DNA from: Polyangiaceae bacterium
Lineage (GTDB): Bacteria > Myxococcota_A > Polyangia > Polyangiales > Polyangiaceae
Length of the DNA: 64,000 nt
Assembly (NCBI GenBank): GCA_025936115.1
Contig: JAICTZ010000003.1
Location: 281,824 to 345,823, forward strand
Direction of reading: 5' to 3'
Shown: piece by piece, positions 8,684 through 17,600 of the stretch
Layout of the letters: each line of letters starts with the position of its first letter
Numbering within the stretch: the first letter of the stretch is position 1
The notes under the pieces: model-generated
Told to the model about the DNA's origin: nothing
The model's database searches: none
The model's input: only the letters and a program-made list of their open reading frames with translations
Position numbers and translations under genes: made by a program

Positions 8684-9445
8684 GTGGCGCCTCTCCGCCT
8701 GCTTCGCCTTGCTTCGCTGCTGCTCGTGCCCCTCTCGTTCTGGCTCGGCGCCGCGCGCCCGTGCTCCGCGGCCGAAAAAGAGGAGGACGAAAGCGCGAGC
8801 GCCAAGAACGACACGAGCGACGACTCCAAAGCGCCGGACAAGCCCGCCGCCGAGCGCGAAAAATCCGAAGCCGCGCCGCCCGCCGCCGAAGACACGAAGT
8901 ACGGCCACTTCGGCCAATTCGGCCTACGCGCGGGCCTCGTCGTCGGCTATCGCATGATCCTGCGTTACGCCGACTCGCCGTTCTGCGCGACGCCCGACGG
9001 TGGTCCGGCCGACTCGCAGCAAACCTTCTGCGGGCACGGGGCGCCGCTCGCGACCGACCTCGCGCTGAGCTTCGGCGTGTTGGATTTTCTCGAGCCGTTC
9101 GTGTGGGCGCGCCTCGGCTTCGCCCCCGAACGCCAGACCGACACGAATCCACTCCGCGTGATCGGCGTCGGCGTGCGCCTCTACACGATGAGCGACGCCG
9201 CCTTCAAAATCTTCATCGAGCCGGCGGTCGGCCTAGAGCTCGAGGGCGGCCGCGGCACGCCGGCCTGGCAGCTCAATAACCCGCAATACAAGAAGGACTT
9301 CTTGTTCAAGATCGCGGCGGGTCCTCAATACGACTTCGCGCGGTACGTCGGCGTTTACGTCACGGCCGGCGTGTCGGCGGCCTTCGTGCGCGCGTTCGGA
9401 GCGTCGCTCGATCTGAGCTTCGGCCTTCAAGGTCGCCTGCCATGA
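8684..9445 (+). CDS. Predicted outer-membrane beta-barrel protein
   Basis: The GTG-started 253-residue product has an N-terminal signal peptide (hydrophobic [19 protein letters not shown], likely cleavage after CSAA), then a charged low-complexity spacer rich in Lys, Glu, Ala and Pro up to about residue 70. Amphipathic strands with glycine and aromatic girdle residues follow ([56 protein letters not shown]), ending in a strand [12 protein letters not shown]. This looks like a small outer-membrane barrel; I cannot name its family. Its stop overlaps the ATG of the VOC gene (ATGA). Confidence 0.65.
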   Translation: MAPLRLLRLASLLLVPLSFWLGAARPCSAAEKEEDESASAKNDTSDDSKAPDKPAAEREKSEAAPPAAEDTKYGHFGQFGLRAGLVVGYRMILRYADSPFCATPDGGPADSQQTFCGHGAPLATDLALSFGVLDFLEPFVWARLGFAPERQTDTNPLRVIGVGVRLYTMSDAAFKIFIEPAVGLELEGGRGTPAWQLNNPQYKKDFLFKIAAGPQYDFARYVGVYVTAGVSAAFVRAFGASLDLSFGLQGRLP

Positions 9446-9918
9446 CGGCGACGCGACCCTTTCGCGTCCTCGGAGTGCAACAGGTCGCGATCGGGAGCGC
9501 CGACAAGCAGAAGCTCCGAACGCTCTGGGTCGATTTACTGGGACTCGAGCCGACCGGTGACTTTCGCAGCGAGGACGAGAACGTCGACGAAGTCATCCTG
9601 CGCGCGGGCGAAGGCGAGCACGCCGTCGAAATCGATCTGATGCAGCCGCTGCGCCCGGGCGAGCGCCCGCGCGTCGACGACCCTCCGCTGCATCACCTCG
9701 GCCTCTGGCTCGACGATCTGGCCGCGGCGCACGCCTGGCTCACGGCGCGCGGCGTTCGCTTTGCGCCAGGTGGCATTCGGCGCGGCGCCGCCGGCCACGA
9801 TGTGTGCTTCATCCACCCCAAAGGTTCCGCGGAAGCGCCCCAAGGTGGCGAAGGCGTCCTGATCGAGCTCATCCAAGCGCCGCCGAGCGTCATCGCCGCG
9901 GCAAAACAGCGGGCGTGA
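9442..9918 (+). CDS. VOC-superfamily protein, methylmalonyl-CoA epimerase-like
   Basis: At 158 residues this is a two-module VOC protein aligning along its length with methylmalonyl-CoA epimerase: [34 protein letters not shown] and [12 protein letters not shown]. The epimerase would convert the two C2 epimers of methylmalonyl-CoA, which suits the mutase and MeaB genes on the opposite strand nearby. Two of the four metal ligands of the characterised Propionibacterium enzyme differ: the first His is Gln, and the Gln of the second strand aligns with Glu. The later His and Glu are kept. The metal site may be altered, or this is a different VOC enzyme. It is translationally coupled to the barrel gene. 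Confidence 0.7.
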   Translation: MTATRPFRVLGVQQVAIGSADKQKLRTLWVDLLGLEPTGDFRSEDENVDEVILRAGEGEHAVEIDLMQPLRPGERPRVDDPPLHHLGLWLDDLAAAHAWLTARGVRFAPGGIRRGAAGHDVCFIHPKGSAEAPQGGEGVLIELIQAPPSVIAAAKQRA

Positions 9919-9970
9919 ATCGCTTCGGCGCGCTCGCGTCCGCGCTCGGCGCGCGTGGGCGCAGCGCACC

Positions 9971-10945
9971 TCAGCGGCCGAGTAGCAAGGCCACGGTGCG
10001 GCGTGCGGCGGCGCGGGGCGACAAGCGGCCGGCCAAGACTTCGGCTTCGAGACGGACGCGCTCGGCGGCGACAGCGGGCGGTGCGAGCTCGTGGAGCAGC
10101 GTGCGTTCGACCGCCTCGGCCAGGGCGCGCTTCAAGCCGTTCGCCCGGCGCTCGGCGAAGGCGCCGCTCTTGCGCCCTGACGCCAGGAACGCCTCCGTGG
10201 CGCTCCACAGTTCCTCGAGGCCGCGCTCTTCGCGCGCGCTCACCTGGAGCACGGGCGTGGGCTCGCCGCCGCGAGCAAAGAGACCGAGTGCGCTCTCGAG
10301 CTCGCTCGCGGCATGCTCGGCCGCGGGCAGCGTCGCACCGTCCGCCTTATTGACGGCGATGAGATCCGCGAGCTCCACGGCGCCGCGCTTCATCCCTTGA
10401 AGCTCGTCGCCCGCGCCCGGAATCAGCACGAGGACGAGCGCATCGACGAGGCCGGCGACGGCATGCTCCCCTTGACCCGTGCCGAGGGTTTCGACGAAGA
10501 CGACGGAGTAGCCGGCCGCTTCGCAGAGCAGGACGGTTTCGGCCGTGTCGCGAGCGATGCCCCCCTGCGCGCCGCGCGACGGGGTCGGGCGGATGAAGCT
10601 TTCGGGGGCGGCTGCGAGCCGCGCCATGCGCGTCTTATCGCCCAGAATACTGCCCCCGCCGAGCGGACTCGAGGGGTCGACGGCGAGGACGGCCACGCGC
10701 TCGCCGGATGTGACGAGCCGCGTGCCGAGGGCATCGATCAGCGTGCTTTTGCCGGCCCCCGGCGGGCCGGTGATCCCGATGCGCCGACTGCCGCCCGCGC
10801 GCGGCAAGAGCAACGCGAGCAGCTCTTCCGCGAGCGGCGCGTGTTCGGGACGCTCACTTTCGAGCAGCGTGATCGCGCGAGCTAGGGCACGGCGATCGCC
10901 GCTCGCGACACCGCGCGCGAGCGACGCGGCGAGCCGCTCAGCCAT
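9971..10945 (-). CDS. meaB: Methylmalonyl-CoA mutase-associated GTPase chaperone MeaB
   Basis: MeaB is a G3E GTPase that gates B12 cofactor loading and protects methylmalonyl-CoA mutase from inactivation. The 324-residue protein has the P-loop GPPGAGKST, the [19 protein letters not shown] stretch typical of this family, the switch-region [12 protein letters not shown] (VETVGVGQSE in most members) and the base-specificity NKAD. The ATG at 10945 overlaps the end of the mutase gene by 8 bases, so the pair is coupled. A longer frame upstream is excluded because it would read back through the mutase. Confidence 0.95.
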   Translation of the reverse strand: MAERLAASLARGVASGDRRALARAITLLESERPEHAPLAEELLALLLPRAGGSRRIGITGPPGAGKSTLIDALGTRLVTSGERVAVLAVDPSSPLGGGSILGDKTRMARLAAAPESFIRPTPSRGAQGGIARDTAETVLLCEAAGYSVVFVETLGTGQGEHAVAGLVDALVLVLIPGAGDELQGMKRGAVELADLIAVNKADGATLPAAEHAASELESALGLFARGGEPTPVLQVSAREERGLEELWSATEAFLASGRKSGAFAERRANGLKRALAEAVERTLLHELAPPAVAAERVRLEAEVLAGRLSPRAAARRTVALLLGR

Positions 10946-13091
10946 CGTTCGAGCCCGCCGCTTCGCCGTCGAGGAGCTCGAGCAAGCGCCGCGCGGCGTC
11001 GGCGACGCGCGTACCGGGGCCGAAGACCGCGGCGACGCCGGCGCGTTCGAGCGCGGGGAGATCGGCGGCCGGCACGATGCCGCCACATACGATGCGAATG
11101 TCGCCGGCGCCCGCGGCGTCGAGCTCGGCGCGCAGCTCGGGCACGAGCGTCAGATGCGCGCCGGCTTGCGACGAAATGCCGACGACGTGCACGTCGTTCT
11201 CGACGGCGTGGCGCGCGACCTCGCTCGGCGTCGTGAAGAGCGGCCCCAAATCCACGTCGAAGCCCAGATCGGCGAGCCCGGAAGCGATGACTTTTTGGCC
11301 GCGGTCGTGACCGTCTTGACCGAGCTTGGCGACGAGAATGCGTGGCCTTCGGCCCTCCCGCCCCGCGAACCGAGCGACGCGAGCTTTGAGCTCGGCCCAT
11401 TCGGCGTCGCCGCCGTATTGCTGATCGTACACGCCGCGCAAGACCGTGGCACTAGCTTCGTAGCGTCCGAACACGTCGGCAAGGGCCTCGCTGATTTCCC
11501 CGACCGCGGCGCGGGCGCGCGCGGCGACGATGCTCGCCGCAAGCAGGTTGCCGTCGCCCCGCGCCGCGGAGCGCAGCGCCTCGAGCGCTGCGTCCACGCG
11601 CGCGGCGTCTCGCGTGCGCTTGAGCGTCGCGAGCCGCGCGAGCTGCGCGTCGCGCACTGCCGCGGCATCGACGAAACGGACTGCCAGCGGCTCCTCGCGC
11701 TCACTCCGAAACGCGTTCACGCCCACGACGACCTCTGCGCCGCGATCGCGCCGCGCCTGCCGCCGCGCCGCCGCCGCCTCGATCCGCCGGCGCGCGAGCC
11801 CCGACTCGATGGCGCGCGCCATGCCGCCCAGAGCCTCGACTTCGTCGATCACGGCACGCGCGCGCGCCGCAAGCTCCGCCGTCAGGCTTTCGATGAAATA
11901 CGAGCCGCCGAGCGGGTCGATCACGTCCGTCACGCCGGTCTCGTGCGCGAGGATGAGCTGGGTCGCGCGCGCGACGCGGGCCGCGCCGTCACTCGGTAGG
12001 GCGAGCGCCTCGTCATAAGCGTTCGTGTGCAAGCTCTGCGTACCTCCGAGCACGGCTGCGAGCGCTTCGATCGTCGTGCGCGCGACGTTGTTGAGCGGCT
12101 CTTGCACCGTGAGGCTCACTCCTGAGGTCTGACAATGCGTGCGCAGCAAGAGCGAACGCGGATCGTTCGGCGCGAAACGCTCGCGCACGAGCGTTGCCCA
12201 GAGCAGTCGCGCCGCTCGCAGTTTAGCGATTTCGACGAAGAAATTCATGCCGACGCCGAAGAAGAACGAGAGCCGCGGCGCGAACGCGTCGATCTCGAGG
12301 CCACGCGCGACACCGGCACGCAGGTACTCGAGTCCGTCGGCGAGCGTGTAGCCGAGCTCGAGCTCCGCCGTCGCTCCGGCTTCTTGCATGTGATAGCCCG
12401 AGATCGAGAGCGAGTTGAAGCGCGGCAGGGTGCGCGTCAAATGCTCGATCACGTCGGCCACGATGCGGAGCGAAGGCGCGGGCGGGTAAACGAAGGTGTT
12501 TCTCACGAGAAACTCCTTCAAAATGTCGTTTTGAATCGTGCCCGTGAGGGCGCGCGCCGGGACGCCTTGTTCTTCGCCCGCGACGATGAACGCGGCGAGC
12601 ACGGGCAGCACGGCCCCGTTCATCGTCATCGAGACGCTCGCGCGCTCGAGGGGAATGCCCTCGAACAGACGCTTCATGTCCTCGACGGAATCGATCGCGA
12701 CGCCCGCTTTGCCGACGTCGCCCTGAACGCGGGGGTGGTCGCTGTCGTAGCCGCGATGAGTCGCGAGATCGAAGGCGACGCTCAAGCCCGTTTGGCCGCC
12801 GGCGAGCGCCTCGCGGAAAAATGCGTTCGTCTCCTCCGCCGTCGAGAAGCCCGCGTACTGGCGCAGCGTCCAGGGGCGCTTCGTGTACATCGTCGCGCGC
12901 ACGCCGCGCACGTAAGGAAACGCCCCCGGCACGCTCGCGAGCCACGGCACCTCGCCCACGTCTTCCGGCAAATAGAGGGGCGCGAGACGCACGCCTTCGG
13001 GGAGCTCGTGCACGAGCGTGTCCGGGCTTTTGCCGTCGAGCTCGGCGCGCGCCAGCTCGCGCCAGACTTCGCGCGGGTCGCGGCTCGTCAG
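10938..13091 (-). CDS. scpA: Methylmalonyl-CoA mutase, single-chain catalytic type
   Basis: This adenosylcobalamin enzyme interconverts methylmalonyl-CoA and succinyl-CoA. The N-terminal TIM barrel carries [44 protein letters not shown] and RTHCQTSG; the C-terminal B12 domain has [10 protein letters not shown], the base-off DXHXXG motif whose His ligates cobalt. The length of 717 residues compares with 714 for E. coli Sbm. The best start is a CTG at 13091: it lies 7-8 bases after GGGGAGGG and aligns with the Sbm N-terminus, while no in-frame ATG, GTG or TTG occurs nearby. The next in-frame GTG is too far inside the domain. Operon: GspE-N-domain gene, mutase, meaB. Confidence 0.95.
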   Translation of the reverse strand: MTSRDPREVWRELARAELDGKSPDTLVHELPEGVRLAPLYLPEDVGEVPWLASVPGAFPYVRGVRATMYTKRPWTLRQYAGFSTAEETNAFFREALAGGQTGLSVAFDLATHRGYDSDHPRVQGDVGKAGVAIDSVEDMKRLFEGIPLERASVSMTMNGAVLPVLAAFIVAGEEQGVPARALTGTIQNDILKEFLVRNTFVYPPAPSLRIVADVIEHLTRTLPRFNSLSISGYHMQEAGATAELELGYTLADGLEYLRAGVARGLEIDAFAPRLSFFFGVGMNFFVEIAKLRAARLLWATLVRERFAPNDPRSLLLRTHCQTSGVSLTVQEPLNNVARTTIEALAAVLGGTQSLHTNAYDEALALPSDGAARVARATQLILAHETGVTDVIDPLGGSYFIESLTAELAARARAVIDEVEALGGMARAIESGLARRRIEAAAARRQARRDRGAEVVVGVNAFRSEREEPLAVRFVDAAAVRDAQLARLATLKRTRDAARVDAALEALRSAARGDGNLLAASIVAARARAAVGEISEALADVFGRYEASATVLRGVYDQQYGGDAEWAELKARVARFAGREGRRPRILVAKLGQDGHDRGQKVIASGLADLGFDVDLGPLFTTPSEVARHAVENDVHVVGISSQAGAHLTLVPELRAELDAAGAGDIRIVCGGIVPAADLPALERAGVAAVFGPGTRVADAARRLLELLDGEAAGSNDG

Positions 13092-13095
13092 GCGA

Positions 13096-14100
13096 CTACC
13101 CTCCCCGTTTGCGGCGGAGCAAAATGCGCTCGAGCGCCTGACCCGCGACGGCCGCCAAGGCGTCGATCCGTCGCGTCGCGTCGAGGCTTGCGCCGAGCAC
13201 CGAGGGATCGCAAATGACGACGAGCGTCGGGTGACCCGACGCCGACACCGACACGACGTACACCTCGTCGTCGTTGTCACCGAAGAAGGCGCGGAGCTCG
13301 GCGTGCGGCGGCGTGTGCGGCAACGCGCCGAGGTAAAACCCGACGCTCGACGCTGTCTGCACGACGCTCGGCGACGAATTCAAAATTTCGACCCGCCGCA
13401 CGGCCTCGCGCTCGAACGCCGCGCTCCCCGCTCGCCCCACGTAGGACGTCGAACGCACGGCAAGCACGATGCTGCGCGCGGGCGCGAGTCCTTCGATGAG
13501 CGCGGTCACGACCTCGTCGGGCGTACGCGTTTGCTCGAAGCCGGCTTTGGCGAGCTCGAGCGGCAGGAGCGGGCCGGGCGGAACCGCGGTCCGCGGCGGC
13601 TTCGGCCGCGCGAGCTGCAACACGGGTTCGTCGTCGGGCACGACCTTGCGCACCAAAAGGATCGGCGGGCCACTCGGCGAGCGTGGCGGAGTGGTGCCAG
13701 CGAGCGCTGCGCCGATCGCCGCCGGGTCGGCGCGCAGCACGCGAACCTTCGCGCCGAGGTGAAACTCGAGCTCGGTCACGACATGCGCGTCGAGCGGATC
13801 GAGCGCCGCCACGTCGATGCGACCCGACCGCCCGTCTTTGCGCACGGGCACGGCGCCCAGGCGCTCGGCGAGCCCCGGCGGTAGCAACGCGAGTTGCTCG
13901 GTTTCGGCTCGCACGAGCTCGATTGACGGGACTTCGACGCGCTCGAGCTCCCGCTCCAGTCGCTGCTCGAGCTCCGGTTCGGCGTCGCCCACGAGCTTGG
14001 CGAGCGTCTGCCCCAGAGCGACGGCACGCCCGAGTGCGTCCTCCACCTGGGCTTCCGAGGCGCCCGCGCGGAGCAACAGCCGAACGACCTCGAACGACAC
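13096..14100 (-). CDS. Protein with GspE/MshE-type N-terminal domain, function unknown
   Basis: A GTG-started 334-residue soluble protein. Residues about 5-140 resemble the N-terminal (T2SSE_N) domain of type II secretion ATPases: a first helical part ([19 protein letters not shown]) then [15 protein letters not shown] and [23 protein letters not shown]. In myxobacteria such domains also occur as stand-alone adaptors. The C-terminal half (about 190-330) has a GAF-like pattern of helices and strands ([24 protein letters not shown]) but I am not certain. No ATPase domain follows. Its stop lies four bases before the mutase start, and its last codons supply that gene's Shine-Dalgarno sequence. 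The link to the mutase is unexplained. Confidence 0.65.
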   Translation of the reverse strand: MSFEVVRLLLRAGASEAQVEDALGRAVALGQTLAKLVGDAEPELEQRLERELERVEVPSIELVRAETEQLALLPPGLAERLGAVPVRKDGRSGRIDVAALDPLDAHVVTELEFHLGAKVRVLRADPAAIGAALAGTTPPRSPSGPPILLVRKVVPDDEPVLQLARPKPPRTAVPPGPLLPLELAKAGFEQTRTPDEVVTALIEGLAPARSIVLAVRSTSYVGRAGSAAFEREAVRRVEILNSSPSVVQTASSVGFYLGALPHTPPHAELRAFFGDNDDEVYVVSVSASGHPTLVVICDPSVLGASLDATRRIDALAAVAGQALERILLRRKRGG

Positions 14101-14209
14101 GATCAGAGCCTATACCGCGCCGCCACGGGCTGCGAATGTACTAAACGCGCGGGCACCGTCCGAGCGGGAATTTTGGGGTGTTCATGTTCGGCGCGAGACT
14201 TCCATCGTT

Positions 14210-14503
14210 TCAACGTCGGAATTGAAACACGACTTCGGTTTGACGCAGGAGGCCAAGCTCGTCACGAGCGGCGCGTTCGACATAGGCGGGATCCTCTTTG
14301 ACTCGCTGAACTTCGGCGCGGAGACGCTCGATCTCGCGAGATAGCCGCGTGACCTCTTCTTCGGCGCGCGCGCGTTCCTGTCGCAGGGCTGTCAGGCGAG
14401 CGAGGCCGGAAGGGGAAAAGATGAGGAGCGGCACCGCCACTGCGGCACCGGCCGTGACGAATAGAGGCAGGACACGCTGGGCGAAAAGGTCGATCGACTT
14501 CAT
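14210..14503 (-). CDS. ftsB: FtsB/DivIC-family septum formation initiator
   Basis: A 97-residue bitopic membrane protein: short cytoplasmic N-terminus, one membrane helix (about 11-29, VLPLFVTAGAAVAVPLLIF), a coiled coil with regular heptads (about 35-70, rich in Glu/Arg/Leu) and the family's terminal motif DPAYVERAARDELGLLR. FtsB-type proteins bridge FtsL and FtsQ in the divisome. No division genes are next to it; it is separated from its minus-strand neighbour by 109 bases with no recognisable element. Confidence 0.75.
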   Translation of the reverse strand: MKSIDLFAQRVLPLFVTAGAAVAVPLLIFSPSGLARLTALRQERARAEEEVTRLSREIERLRAEVQRVKEDPAYVERAARDELGLLRQTEVVFQFRR

Positions 14504-14675
14504 CTGTCGCGGTCTTCCACTGCCACCTCTCCCACACGACGATTCCGTGGGCCAAGTCGTTCAGTAGGAATTTTGCGGCAGGCGGCCCGGAAGGCGAGCT
14601 ATCGTTTCGAGCCTTCGCCCGACGGCCAAGTTTTCGGGCGAGCGCCCGGGCGGCATTCTCCATGGACCTCTTCTC

Positions 14676-17600
14676 ATGATCGAGACCGACCTTTTGCGCG
14701 CGGAGCTCGAGCGTTCGTTCGAGCTCGAAGAACTACTTCACCTCAGTCGTGATGTGTTGGGCTTCGAGCCCGAGCGCGTCGGCGGTACGGCGGCGCGAGC
14801 TTCCTTCGCCGGTGCGCTCGCAGCCCACTGCGCCGAGGAAGACGCGGTCGAGGCGCTCTGCGACGCGGTGCTCGCGCTGCGCCCCGACGCGAACCCCGAG
14901 CTCTTGCGCATCCGAACCACGGGCCTCGTCGCAGACGACGAGCTCCCCGCTGGTTCGAGCTTCGGGCCGTTCACGCTCGCGCTCAAGCTCGGCGAAGGTC
15001 GCTCGGCGGTGGTGTACGCAGCCACGCGAGACGGCAAGGACTATCGCTTGCGCATCCTGCGGCACGAAGCGACGCGCGACCGCCGAGGGCTGCAGCGCTT
15101 TCTCACCGTGAACCGCCTGATCGCCGACATCGAGCATGAATACCTGCCGCAACGGCTCGAAGCCGGCACGATCGACGGTCGTCACTACGTGGCGCACGAG
15201 CTCCTCGCGGGTGAAACGCTCGCGTCGCGCGTGACGCGCACGGGCCCCATGCACGGCAACGACGCCCGCCCGCTCCTGCGCGCCGTGCTCGAGGCGCTCG
15301 ACGCGCTGCATCAGCGTCGCATCGCGCACGGTGACTTGCGGCTCGACAACGTCGTCTCGCTGAGGACGCACGAAGGCGCGCTTCGCGTCGTCTTGCTCGA
15401 CGCCGGGGCCGACCGTTTGCGCGCTCGTCCACGCCTTGGAACCGGGCGCAGCGATCTGTACGCGACGATGGCGTCGCCGTGGACCGCCGCGCCGGAGCAG
15501 ATCCGCGGCCTCGATGCCGATCCACGCAGCGACGTCTACTCGTTCGGCGCCATGGCTTACGCGCTCCTCACGGGGCGCCCGCCCTTCGGCGACGGATCTG
15601 CGCTCGACTCGGCGTTCGGGCACCTCACGCGCGCCCCCGCCACGGCGAGCACGCTCGCGCCGAAGGGCTTCGTTTCGCCCGAAATGGACGAGCTTTTGGC
15701 GCAGCTGCTCGAAAAGGACCCGGAAAAGCGACCGCCGAACGCGGCCGCCGTGCTCGCGAGCCTCGAGCAGACGGCGCGTGTCCTCAGCATCGCGCCCCCG
15801 ATGTCTCCCGCGGAGGTCGACGGCTTGCTCGAGCGGCTCAGGACCGAGCCGACCAACGAGAGCGTCGCGATGCAGCTCGAATCGGCGGCCGAGGGCGCGC
15901 CGGAGCGTGTGGCGACGGCGTTCGTCGCGGCGGCGCACGAGCTCGCGGGCGACGCCGTTCAAACCAAGAAGGATCTGTTGTTCCGCGCCGCGCGCATCCA
16001 TGCGGCGCGCGCTCCGAGCCTCCCCGAGGCCGAGGCGCTCTACAAAGAGATCGTCGAGCTCGATCCCGAGGACCGCGTCGCCTTCGGCGCGCTCGAGGAC
16101 GTGCGGCGCAGGCTCGGTAAGTTCGACGAGCTCGTCGAGACGTTGCTCGAACGCGTGGAGCGCACGGGGACGCGCAGCGAGCGCTCGCGTCTGTTCGCCG
16201 AGATCGGACGCATCTACGCGCGCGACATCAAGGATCGCGATCAGGCGCTCGTCGCCTTCACGCAGGCGCTGTGCGAAGACCCGCGCCAGAGCCCGATCGC
16301 CACGGAAGTCGAACGTCTCGCGGGCGGCCGTGGCGACACGTGGAACGACGTGCTCACGACGATGACCGAAGCCGCCCAGGGCGACGCCCTGCCGCCGGAA
16401 GAAAAGAGCGCGCTTTTTCTACGCGCTGCGCGCTGGTACGCCGACAAAGCTCAGCGGCTCGATCTCGCGCTCTTGGGCTACCAGGCGGTCGTCGCCCTCG
16501 ACCCCGCGAACGAAGCGGCGCTCGACGGCCTCACGCGCATCTATCGCAAAGCGCAGCAGTGGCAGGAGCTCGGCACCGTGCTGACTCGCCGCGCCGACGC
16601 CGCCGCGAGCCCCGCCCAAGCCCGGGATTTTCGCGCCGAGGCGGCGGAGCTGCTCGAGCTTTACCTGAACGACGCCGCGTCCGCGCGCGCCATGGTCGAG
16701 GCCGTGCTCGCGGAGGATCCCGGTCACGTCTCCGCGAGCAACCAGCTCGTGCGGCTGTGTGAACGCGCGAGCGACTTCGCGGGCCTCGTGAAGATCCTCG
16801 AGCGACGCGCGCAGGCAGAGCGCGGGGAAGAACGCCTGAAAACGCTGTCCCGCATCGCCGAGCTCTACGAACAGAAGCTGTCGGACGATGCAGGAGCCGA
16901 GCAACGCTACCAGGCCGTGCTCGACCTCGACGCGAAGAACCTCGACGCCCTGCGCGGTCTCGACCGGCTCTACACCAAAGCGGGTCGCTTCAAGGATCTG
17001 CTGCAAAACCTCGATCTGCAGATCGAAGCGGCCGCGACGCCGCGCCAAAAAATCGCGCTCTGGGAGCGCATCGCCTCGATTTACGAAGAAGAGTTCCTCG
17101 ACCACGACAAGGCCGCGTCCGCGCTCGAAAACCTGCTCGAGCTCGATCCGTCCCACGACGCGGCGCTCGGCGCCCTCGCCCGCCACTACCGCGCGCTCGA
17201 GCGCTGGGACGACGTGGCCGCCCTGTACGAGCGTCACGAGCGCATTCTCAGCGACCCCGGCAGGAAGCTCGCGATCCTCTTGCAACGCGCGCGTCTGCTC
17301 GCCGATCAACTGAACGCGCCCGATCGCGCGATCGACGCCTACGAGCAGGTCCTCACGCTCTCGCCCGAACACCCTCAAGCGCTCGAAGCGCTCGCGCGCT
17401 TGCGCGAGTCGGCGGGTGACGCGGACGCTGCGCTCGCCGCCATCGACGCCCTCGCCGCCAAGGCGACGACCCCCGAGGCCAAAGGCGAACAGCTCGTGCG
17501 AGCCGCGAAATTGCTCGAGGCGCGCGGCGATCGCGACGGCGCCATCGAGCGCTACAAAGAAGCGCTCGACGCCAATCCCGCAGACAGCGGCGCGGCCACG

